Shown here: in pieces, positions 33,219-45,200 of the stretch
Position numbering within the stretch: position 1 is the first letter of the stretch
How the letters are laid out: every line of letters begins with the position of its first letter
DNA from: Acanthochromis polyacanthus
Lineage: Eukaryota; Chordata; Actinopteri; Pomacentridae
Assembly: GCF_021347895.1 (NCBI RefSeq)
Contig: NC_067132.1
Span: 29,233,757 to 29,297,756, forward strand
DNA length: 64,000 nt
Direction of reading: 5' to 3'
Position numbers and translations under genes: made by a program
The notes under the pieces: model-generated
Told to the model about the DNA's origin: nothing
Databases searched by the model: none
Seen by the model: the letters and a program-made list of their open reading frames with translations, nothing else

Positions 33219-36200
33219 CTGAAGGGCGGAACGGTTCAGGAAAAAAATACCAAGAACTTAAGTAGCATTGCTAGTAAAGCATTGTTGGTCAGCAGGGATG
33301 ACTAGCCACAACGCTAGCTTGTAGCTAGCTAAATCTATACAGAGCAACTAGCAACAGCTAGCTTACAGTTAGCACAAATGGCATCATCAAGACACAGATA
33401 AACAAACATTGAAATAATACAGATATGTGGATATAAGGGGAGTTTTTCCTGAATATTTAATGTTTTCTGTATTTTTAAAACACTTACTTACCTAACTATG
33501 CATTTATTTCTGCTTGTTTATCATTTATAGACGGGTTTTAATCTCTAATTTTGCAAACAAATGCATTCCATTATCAGACCTTTATGATACTACATGAAGG
33601 TCTGACAGTACCTGTTGCGTAGCCTAATCCAGAAAGTGGGGGACAGCATGATCTAGAAATATTTATTAGAATAACTGGATGCCTTCAGAATCAAACAGCA
33701 CCTGTGTAACATTTGTGAGAGGAAATAACTCATTCTCCTGCTTACAAATGAAAAGTGGAATTCATGTTGATTAAACGGACCTTTGACTAATTCCTTACAC
33801 TCGGTGGTTTTGCAGCTTCAGCCTTAAATTACTTGACAAATGTCGGCTAACTTTTGATCCTTGAGTCTTTCTGACTTGTGCTACTTATGAGTTATTGACA
33901 CTTACTGCTGTTCAGCAAAACTTAATGAGATCTTTCCTTAAAAAGGCCAAATGAAAAGTGCTCTAAATCAATCACATACGCTGGGTTCCAATCAGCAGTT
34001 CCACAACACAACTGCTTGGACTCTTCACTGTGGTGATTACATGTCAACAGGAGGCTTTTATTCAGAAATAGCATGCTTTTAACATAAAGTAACAGATATT
34101 GATGATGTTACAACTGATTTTAAAGAGGAAACTTTATTTTTTTTTAATGTACGTCATTTTTTGTGTGTTGTAAGGTCATTTCTTCACAGTTTATCACCTG
34201 ATTATGTCCCTTCAAACATGAAAGGATACTTGCAGAAGGTCTCCAAGAAGACGGGAAGGTCCAAGTGGAGGAAACCAAAGCGGGGAACGAAGTTGGTGAG
34301 ACTCACTGGAAAAGACAGCACTGGATATAAATAAGACTCGGCTTTTTTTCTTTCCACTCAACACTTCATGAATCCGTCTTAAATAAGAGCAGACAAGACA
34401 ACAAGTCTCTTCCTGCTCAGTCGCTCTACATCACTTCAGTCTGGAGAGTCGACCTGACACTTACAGCACACTGTAAACAGCAATTACAGGAATGCTACAC
34501 ATATAAGCTCAAGATTCCTTCAAGAGTGTAGCTTTCATAAAAGCATCGTATTGCAAGTTTTTACACTGAAAAGGCAACATTTTGTTTGCATATAATGATG
34601 TTTTATTACTCCAGCCAACCTCAGCATACACCACCAGTCAAAGGTTTGGACACATCTTCTCATTCAATGGTTTTTATTTATTTATTTCCTGGTAGATTCT
34701 CACTGAAGGCATCAAAACTATGAATAAACACAAATGAAAGCTTCAAAATGGGCACGCTCTGTTTTGATTACTGCTTTGAAGAGTCTAAAATATAAAACAC
34801 GTTTTGATTGATTTCACACGTTTTTGTTTACGACATACCGGGCTTTGCAAAAGTTCTGTTACACGGTTTCATGATCTTTAGAGACGTTTACATGTCGGAG
34901 TGAAAAATTCCATTAAACAAACTGAAAGTTCTACCTTATAGGCAGCTGTCCTTAATACAAATTTGTTCTCCGGTGAAGTTGTATCAAGATTGAAGTCAAA
35001 AGAGTTGAGATATCTGCTCTCCTTCGTGCTGGCCACAACAAGTCTGACAGAGCCAAGCAGCTGAACATCAGCCGGATGACCGTCCACAGAGTCGCGGAGA
35101 GGCTCAAGAATGGTGAAGATCTTTCAGTGATCTTTCAAGAATGGTGAAGACCTGAAAGATCTTCACCACTCTTTAGCCTCTCCGCGACTCTGTGGACGGT
35201 CATCCGGCTGATGTTCAGCACAAAGGAGAGCAGATATCTCAACTCTTTTGACTTCCATCTTGATACAACTTCAACAGAGAACAAATTTGTATTAAGGACA
35301 CCTGCCTATGAGGTAGAACTTTCAGTTTATTTAATGGAATTTTTCACTCCGACATGTAAACGTCTCTAAAGATCATGAAACCGAGTGTAACAGAACTTTT
35401 GCAAAGCCCGGTAATTCCATGTGTTCTTTTGTAGTTTTGATGCCTTCAGTGGGAATCTACAATGTAAACATTCATGAAAATAAAGGAAAAACCATCAAAT
35501 GAGAAGATGAGTCCAAACATTTGACTGGTGGTGTAAAATGACGCCATGCACAGTAAAATAAAGAGGAGAGGTGTGATTTACCGGCGTACTGCAGGTGTGG
35601 TGGATAGCCCACGAACAGCATGTGCGTGTTTGGAGGGTGTGTGACACGGAAGAAGCGAGTCTGGTTCTCCAGAGACGGCGTGACGCAAACGCTGGCGGCG
35701 TGGGCGTGTGAGGCGCAGTCGTCGTCGGTGCGGCACACTCGCGTCCCCGTCACCATCTTACGCACCGGCATACAGGCGTACTGCAGGACAGGGAAGAGAC
35801 TGTTCTTACATCCACTATTATCTTCATCAAGTGTGTTATCTTTGATTTGTATGCGTCTCCACTCATGATTGTCTGATGTCTCTGTTGTCTGTTTCATGAC
35901 CCTGACCACTTTATAAATCACAACTGTGCACAAACTGTCACAGGAATGGTGTGATATGTAGCAGACAGGATTATTTTCTTCTACTATTTTACTGGCTCCC
36001 TAATTATTCCTTCTTGTGAATAAAACGGCACCATTTGTACACTACATACACAATGCAATCTTGCTCTTACACAGTGTAATTTTAGTTTATTTTCATTTCA
36101 TGTAATGATTTTGTGCTCTTTTGTTGTTGTTTCATAATGACAAAGATCTTTTCTATTCTATGTCCAGTAATAGGCAAACATTTTGATAAGGAATAGATCA

Positions 36201-39200
36201 TTTTGCATCACACGATACCACAAATTGTCATCATTTTTAGGACACAGCTAGACAGAGGAGTGATGCTGAGCTCATTTAAAACCTGTAACACCTTTATGGC
36301 AACCCATAAGACGTTTTTGGACAGGAGCAGACACAAAAGCCTCTCAGAAAAGAGAATTTACTAAACAAACATGAAAGATAGGAACGTCACGACAAGCTAC
36401 AGACAACCAGAAAGTCAGTTTGTAGCCATGCTAGTTTCTGTAAATGACATGTATTGTCATTTCTGAGGCGGTCAAATCATAAGGAGGCATGACACAGTTG
36501 TGCCAGCGTGTGCGTTCTGTGTTATTAGCCGTGGCAGATAATGCAGCTGATTGAGGGTGAGAATGAAAGGCAAACGCCCGGGCTGCTGCTCCGCTAGCGG
36601 ATGTCGCTGAAAGGAGTGGGTGGGCGGCCGACACAGACAGAGGAGTGAGACGTTATGGTCCGATTGTTCTGACAGCAGACGCACAGCCAGCGATCAGATA
36701 TGAACCCGATCCGGCAGCACATGTACGAGTGTCCCGGACTGTTTGTTCACACTTCTATGACGGAGAAAAACAATCTGATCTGAGCGCGTAATGTGAACAA
36801 ATAATTATCCAGAGCAACAAGGGAACACTGCGTTCTGAATCAGCTGATAGAGCCGCCAAGAAGTTAGATCTGGGAGTACGTGAACAGACACAGAGACGGG
36901 CTGAGTCCATACAGCTTTACTTTCCATTCATGCGATCCTGCAGCTTTCTGAACCTGGACAACAGGAAGTCTGCTGAATAAAGGAAGCAATATAAATATGC
37001 TCGGCTGTGTGTCAGGTTTGGAAACCTGCTCATGTGACGGGACGGTCACAAAAAGCCCCAGTGTGTCTGCTGGTGTGTCACCTCTCTCTCTCTGCTGTGT
37101 CGGCTCTGTGGTTTAACGTAGGAGAAGCACAGGTCGGTCAGGCTGCTGTTGCTGCAGCAGTCCATCGTTCCGTCCAAACGCTTGAAAGCTACGAGAGAAA
37201 CAAAGGAAAAGATCAGTTCAAACATGTTCTTACAACTCTGAAAGCATGCCTCTTGGTCATCACGTGTTCCCACTAGATCATGGGTGTCAGATTCATTGTA
37301 GTTCAGGGCCACATTCAGCCCAATTCCACCTTAAGCGACCAGTAAAATCACAGCATCATAACCTATAAATAACAAATGCTTCCTTTGTTTTTGTGCAGAA
37401 AAAGTATGTTCTGACAATGTTCACATTCTTTTAACAAAACATCATGAACAGCCTGACATTTCTGAAGAGAAAAAGTTCAATTTCAACAACATTACGTCTC
37501 AGTTTATCATTTATAATTTACAGATCACAGAGGAATGAAACATATAGTCACAGATATCTGGAATTAAACAGAGTATTTACTTTATGATCAAAAACGACAA
37601 AAACAACTAAAACAAGACAAAATATTAATAAAGAGAGACACAAAACGACAAAAAAAATGAAAAAAATGACAAGAAACAAAGCAAAAAGAGACAGAAATTT
37701 AGACAGAACGTTACAAAGCGGCAAAAAAAATGGGCAAACCACACAAGTGAGACAAAAAAACCAAAAACAATTCACAAAACAATGAATGAACCAAACACAA
37801 AATGACAAAAATGAGAAACACAACAAAAAAATTAGATAAATGTCAGACAAAACAGACCAAAAACAAGACAAAAATGACTGAAACCATCCTCCTGATGACT
37901 AACTTTACTTTGTGTGTACTAAAATGCACATAAACAGATTTTGCATCAACTGCTTAAAAATGCTGTCCTGCAATGATATAATATATGCATTATAATAACC
38001 CATCAAAGTTTACTGATAGAGCCCCTTTCGTAGAGTTTACAGAGCTTTACAGATGATTATTTAGCCCATAATAAGACAGGACAAGCTAAATGGAGTGAAA
38101 TAGTCAAAGAAACTGACCTGAGATAATGAAAGAAATAAAGTATTGCAACTACTTCAGCATCTTAAACCTCCAGTGTCATCAAAATATCACAGCAAAAAGT
38201 TGATCATCGACACAGAAAAGATAGAAATTCAGCACTCACAGTACGGTAGTGAACTCTATCTTTTGCTTAAGCTGAAACTAGATCTGCAACTTTAAGTTAT
38301 TTCCACTGTGAAGCAATCTTTAACTAGTTTGTTTTCCATGACCACATCTGAGAGGCTGAATGCAGAAAATACTTAAAATTTATGATGGGAAAAAAGTAAC
38401 TGACGTGATTCAAGTGATGAAATCTGGTGGTGAGTCAATGAAAATAATTGTTATTTAAGAAAGAACTTAACATTTAAGCGTGCTGCCAGAGTCATTCTAA
38501 AGCACAGAGAAGCAACAGGAGCTCCGATCAGCCAGCTGCTGTGCTGTTACCTCACATAGGAGCTGACAGCTGGCCAATCAGAGCTCCTGTTGCTGCTCTG
38601 CGGGTCTGACCTCGTTTCACGTTCAAGTGGCACATTGTGGTGATGGCAAAACACAAGAACTAATTACACCCGATTAATTAATGACTGCTTACTGAAGCGT
38701 ATCAGTTTATGAAGTGATAATTAAATACTGTCCAGAGGCAAACAGATGACTCTCCAATCTAGCTTTTAAAAATGCCTTCGTCGTGTTTGGAGAACTCCTC
38801 ACTCACCTCGTCCGTGAGCCCAGCTGGGCTGCAGGCTGGCGACTGGGACACAGTATCCGGTCTGTGGGGTGTGAGAGAGGTGAGACAGGCAGCTGGTCCA
38901 GTCCTCAACTCCCCTGACAGGACAGTCCTCCAGGCCGGTGACGATGTCCCCGACCGACAGACCTCTGGGACCGTCAGCTGCAGAGCCCTGGACCAAAGAC
39001 AGAGCAGCCTCAAAAGGTCACACGAGCTCAGATCGCTGGCTTCAGTCCTGCAACGCTTGAAATATTAGTCAGGAAACTCTGGGAGGGGAACATGGACTGA
39101 CAAATACTTTATTCTGCCAATGAGTTCTTGGGCAACACACTAAATCAACAACCATCTGTGGCTGTAGTGGCTTTAGTTTAGCAGCTCTGAGAGTCAACAA

Positions 39201-42200
39201 ACTCCGTAAAAAGAACCAAACAAATAACGAATTCATCCCTCTCAAGCAGGGGCGTCAAACTCATTTTAGTTCAGCTCCACATTCAGTCCAGTTTGATCTC
39301 CAGTGACCAGAAATAACCACAACTCCAAATCTTTCCTTTGTTTTAGTGCAAAAATGTTCACATTTAAGGAATTATCATTTTACAAGACATTATGAACAAC
39401 CTGAAATCTCTTAAGCAAAATAAGATCAATTTCAACAACATGATGCTTCAGTTTATTATTCACACATTACAACTTAGAGATGAGTGTTTCTGCAAGGACA
39501 CAAAACATTTAGTCACAGGGATCTGGAACTGAATAACAGTATTTAACTTTTTTTTAAAAATGAACAAACAACACAAGCAAGGCAAAAAAAGACACAACAA
39601 AAAACAACGAATAAAGTGAAACACAAACGTGACAAAAATAAGACAAAAAAACACAAGGGAAATAAAAACGAAACACAAAACGACAAAAATGCGAAACCAA
39701 ACGACAAAAACATGAGACAAAAGTCAGCAAAACATGATTAAAATAAAAACAGGACGAAATGGTGCAAAAATGAGACACAAAATGACAAAAAAAATGCACA
39801 AATGACAAGCGAGACAATAAAGGCAAAAAACAACAAATAAAACAAAAACAAAATGACAATAAAAGATACAAAACAAGACAAAACAACAAATAAAACGAAA
39901 CACAAAATGACAAAAAAATGAGACAAAAACAGAAAAAAGAAACAAAATGACAAAAAAATGGACAAATGGCACAAGCGAGACAAAAAAAGACAAAAGATTA
40001 CAAAAACAACAAATAAAACAAAACAAAATGACAAAAAAGACACAAAAGACAAAAAACAAAAGACTAAATGACAAAAAATACACAAAACAAGACAAAAAAC
40101 AACAAATAAAACAAAACACAAAATGACAAAAAATGAGACAAAAAACAGAAAAAAACAAAATGACAAAAATGAGACAAAAAAACAGAAAAAAGAAACAAAA
40201 TGACAAAAAATGGACAAATGACACAAGCGAGACAAAAAAGACAAAATAACAAAAAACAAAAAAACGCAAAATGACAAAAAAGACAAAACAAGACAAAAAA
40301 AACAAAAAAACAAAAAAAAACAAAATGACAAAACATGAGACAAAAAACAGGAAAAAGAAACAAAACGACAAAAAATTTGAAACGCGACAAAAGTCAGAAA
40401 AAACATGACAAAGAACAACAAAAACAAGACAAAATATGACAAAAATGAGACACAAAATGACAAAAGAACAATCTAGTATTTTTCTATTTGATCAAAACAA
40501 CTTGTCAAAATCGAGGAATTCTTTCTAATTTATAGTTTTACAAATTAGCAGAGAACATACAGCTGAGCAGAAACTAAATGCGCCTTTGGAGTAATGAAAC
40601 GCAGGGATTTAAAGTGAACAAAAGTCATTTTCCCTTTTCAATTTAACTCTAATATCTGTGTGTACACTCGAGAAACACTGTCCAATATATCAAACAGAGG
40701 TTTTTACTCCCTAAAAATCATTTTGGGCCATAAACACAGCATTGGTCGAGGATTTCTCAAACCAGATTCCATATAAAAGTCACATCCTGAATTACCCAGT
40801 AGAAGATTTATAACCCATTGTTGGCCAAAAACTGAACAAACATGTTCCTTTAGTCCAAAAGATAGAAAATGTGGCCACTTCCTCACTTCAACCCTTCCAA
40901 GAAACTGTTCCAGAGGGTTGAAAGTGGTCTGCAGAGATGTTTCCAAATCAACTAGAGAGCCCTTATTTACAACCAAGAACCTGAAGGAACTTATTTTAGA
41001 AAACACTCCGATTACTGTGGGGAATATTCATTTCAACCTATCTATCAAACAATCATGTTTTAATTCTATCTTTAGCTATAATCCATTTCATCATAAATCA
41101 TCATTTAATCACATCATATAATCAGTTATATATCAGTGTGCTTGTAACTTGTATTAACCCCACAATCAAATATATTAGAGTGCTAATGAATGCATGTTTA
41201 AGCTTCAGCTTCTAACCTAAAGGAAAATGTTGACTTAAGGTAAATAATTCATGCTGTATTTCGCAAAAGACCTGCGGTTTTATCTGACCTTTAAGAAGAA
41301 GGCTGGGGGAAGTTACCTCCTCACCTCAACTTGACAAGTTGAGATAAAAATATGACACAGGCTAACGGTTTTAAGAGGAAAAAGGTAGAACATCCGCTAA
41401 ACCAGCCAATTTTGCTGGATTTTGGTAGATTTTTTTGTAAATGTTCTTAAAGAAAATATCTGAAGCTTTATTGATATATATGTAATCATTTTAGATATTT
41501 TTAGGACTTTTTTTGGAAGATTTTTACTTATTTTTTGAAAACATCTGCAAGAATTTCTTGCCAAATTTGAGAGATTTTTTTAGAAATAAAATCTTGAAGG
41601 GAAACTTAATATTTTTCCTGAAGGTTTTGCAAATTTTCAGAAATTTGGGGAATTTTTTGCTGACTTTCTGGATTTTTTTCAGACAAGGAAACAGTATTTT
41701 TTTGTGCCAGTAAATGAAGCCTAGAGGAGGGTTAAAGAATGAACCTGCTACGATGAAAGCCTGCAGCACTGACCTGGACGACCTCGGTGATCAGCGCTCC
41801 GCCTCCAGTGGAGTACATGGGGAACAGGAAGACAGGCAGCAAGAAGAGAAAGGCCAACGCTGCCACACACAGAACAAAGTTGTGCCACACGCCTGGAGAA
41901 AGAAAACAGAAAAGATATACAAGTAAATATTCAGCATTCAACACTTTTAGCTCAGATTTGACTGAATGTTTGAAGTTGCTGCTACAAGCTAACCACTGTC
42001 CCATTGTCAAATCAAGTGGATATTGTGTGAAGTTGCTGCCTTTTTTAGTAAAATATTCCCTCTTTGTGTAAACGTGCAAAGCTGGAATAGGAGTACAATA
42101 AAATTTTAAGACTAGAAAAGCACTCGGAGAGCGCAGACCTCCGCCAGGCCATCTGTCTGTCTGTTAACAACATAACTCAAAAAGTCATGGACGGATTGTA

Positions 42201-45200
42201 TTGAGTTTCAACAGTTTGTGCAGAAAGCATAACATGCATGTACAGTGTAACAGCACAGTGTTTTGCACGCGGCGCCGCCGCACGCACGTACCGTTGCGCG
42301 CGCGTGTGACGGTACCGTACGCGTCGCCGCCGCTTCGTTTCGTCGGTCCCGACACGCCCGGGCAGCCCGAAGCGACCGCAGGGGATTCAGCCGTCGCCCG
42401 GGATCGTTGCAGCAACGCACGCGGCTCCGCCGCACGCACGTGACGGTACCGTTGCGCGCGCGTGTGACGGTACCGCACGCGTCGCCGCCGCTTCGTTTCG
42501 TCGGTCCTGACTCGCCCGGGAAGCCCGAACCTGCCGCGGGGGATTCGGCCGTCGCCCGGGATCGTTGCAGCGACCTCTGTCCTTCAAAAAAATCCTGGAT
42601 CCAGACGGTGATCCAGATCACCTCCAAAATCTAATCGATTGATACTTTTGGCCTTCCGGAAATTCTGTAAAAATTTGGTGAAAATCCGTCCACAACTTTT
42701 TGAGTTATGCTGTTAACAGACAAACAGACAGACAAACAAACAGACAAACAGACTAGAATGATTACATAACCTCCTGGCAGAGGTAATTAAACAATACCAA
42801 GCATGACCAGGAGAAATGATTATAGCAGGAAAAATCTGCTTCACATGACTGGAAAAAACTGTAAACTTGCCCTTTAATGAGGCTGCAGCTAGCAATTATT
42901 CTACTTTTCTAATCAATTGTGGGTTATTTGTTTGACTGATTGCTTATTCTAGCACACATGTTGCCTTAAAATGTCTGGTTTTATTAGACCAACAGTCCAG
43001 AAGCACACGATGTTCACTTCCTGTCACTGAAATTGAAGAAACTCCCGTATCATTCACATTCAAGAACCTGAAACCAGTTACATTTTTTTCTGCATTGCTC
43101 CCAACAAAGTCACTTAAGAATGAAAATAGCAGCTTATGAATGTTCGTTTGAAAATGATACTACCGTTCAAAAGTTTGAGGTCAACCAGGGAATTTTATGT
43201 TTTCCATGAAAACTCACACTTTTACCATGTAGCACAAGAATAAAAGTTGCTCTATAATAGTTAAAGTTGCTCCATATTATCGTTAAAGTTGCTGCATAAT
43301 TATTGTTAAAGTTGCTGCATATTATCGTTAAAGTTGCTGCATATTATCGTTAAAGTTGCTCCATATTATCGTTAAAGTTGCTCCATATTATCGTTAAAGT
43401 TGCTCCATATTTGCTCCATATTATCGTTAAAGTTGCCCCATAATATCATTAAAGTTGCTCCATATTATCGTTAAAGTTGTTCCATATTATCGTTAAAGTT
43501 GCTGCATATTATTGTTAAAAGTTGCTCCATATTATCGTTAAAGTTGCTCCATATTATTTTTAAGGTTGCTGCATATTATCGTTAAAGTTGCTCCATATTA
43601 TCGTTAAAGTTGCCCCATATTATCGTTAAAGTTGCCCCATATTATCGTTAAAGTTGCTCCATATTATCGTTAAAGTTGCTCCATATTATCGTTAAAGTTG
43701 CCCCATATTATCGTTAAAGTTGCCCCATATTATCGTTAAAGTTGCTCCATATTATTTTTAAGGTTGCTCCATATTATCGTTAAAGTTGCTCCATATTATT
43801 TTTAAGGTTGCTGCATATTATCGTTAAAGTTGCTCCATATTATCGTTAAAGTTGCCCCATATTATCGTTAAAGTTGCCCCATATTATCGTTAAAGTTGCC
43901 CCATATTATCGTTAAAGTTGCTCCATATTATCGTTAAAGTTGCCCCATATTATCGTTAAAGTTGCCCCATATTATCGTTAAAGTTGCCCCATATTATCGT
44001 TAAAGTTGCTCCATATTATCGTTAAAGTTGCTCCATATTATTTTTAAGGTTGCTCCATATTATCGTTAAAGTTGCTCCATATTATTGTTAAAGTTGCTCC
44101 ATATTATCGTTAAAGTTGCTCCACATTATCGTTAAAGTTGCTCCATATTATCGTTAAAGTTGCTCCATATTATCGTTAAAGTTGCTCCATATTATCGTTA
44201 AAGTTGCTGCATAATGAGTTGAAGTTGCCCCGTAGTAGTTAAAGTTGCCCTAAAATACATTAAAATTGCTCTATGTGAGTTGAAGTTGACCTACACTACC
44301 GTTCAAAAAGTTGGGGTCATCCAGACGATTGCATGTTTTCCATGAAAACTCCCACTTTTATTCATGTGCTAACATAACTACACAAGGGTTTTCTAATCAT
44401 CAATGAGCCTTTCAACACCATTAGCTAACACAATGTAGCATTAGAACACAGGAGTGATGGTTGCTGGAAATGTTCCTCTGTACCCCTATGGACATATTCC
44501 ATTAAAAATCCAGCTAGAATAGTCATTTACCACATTAATAATGTCTAGACTGGATTTATCATTCATTTAATGTTATCTTAAGGGAAAAAAGCACAAAGCG
44601 TTCAAGTGGGGCTCCAGTTTATCTACCATTTATGGCTTTCTGATAATCCAAAACAGTCCACAAATACACAGAAAAGTCTTCAGAGAGGCTCAGACTGATG
44701 CTACTGAAACATCAGCCACAACATCAGGATTAGAAGGTGAAGTCCTGATGCTCTGTCTCTGCTGCTCCAACAACCGTCTGCATGTTCTCCATATATTTAG
44801 ACTGTAGGATGTCGTGGCAGAGCGGTAACCACTGCTCTCTAAAAATAGTCATCTATACCGTCTAAATTACGCAAGACGACTCAGTCGGTCGACCAAAACC
44901 GCAGGAGGAAATGTCTCATCGCCTGACGAGGTCAAGGCTCAACCGTGGAGTCCTGAAGGCACAACCGTGGAGTCCTGAAGGCACAACCGTGGAGTCCTGA
45001 AGGCACAACCGTGGAGTCCTGAAGGCACAACCGTGGAGTCCTGAAGGCACCACTGAAATGTGCTGACAGCTTCTGGTCGGGGGAAATTAAAAGCTGAGCA
45101 CGTCGAGTTATTTCAAGGAAATGTTTTCATTGTAGGAAAAATGTAAGCAATGCCGGTTGCTCATTAAAACGGGAAAAAGGAGACAGATTTAATTTTTGGA

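Noticed and set aside
37082..37188. Earlier mbtps2 exon 8 donor at TAC|GTTAAA
   Set aside because: It is in phase, but the later GAG|GTGACA is a much stronger donor and gives a loop length closer to human.
39554..40463. Long minus-strand open frames (up to about 240 codons), rich in Phe, Leu, Cys and Ser
   Set aside because: They are translations of the gacaaaaatgagacacaaa minisatellite and are open in several frames at once. Not genes.
42201..42634. Overlapping Arg/Ala-rich open frames on both strands
   Set aside because: A consequence of high G+C with few stop codons in a tandem duplication. No splice sites or family match.
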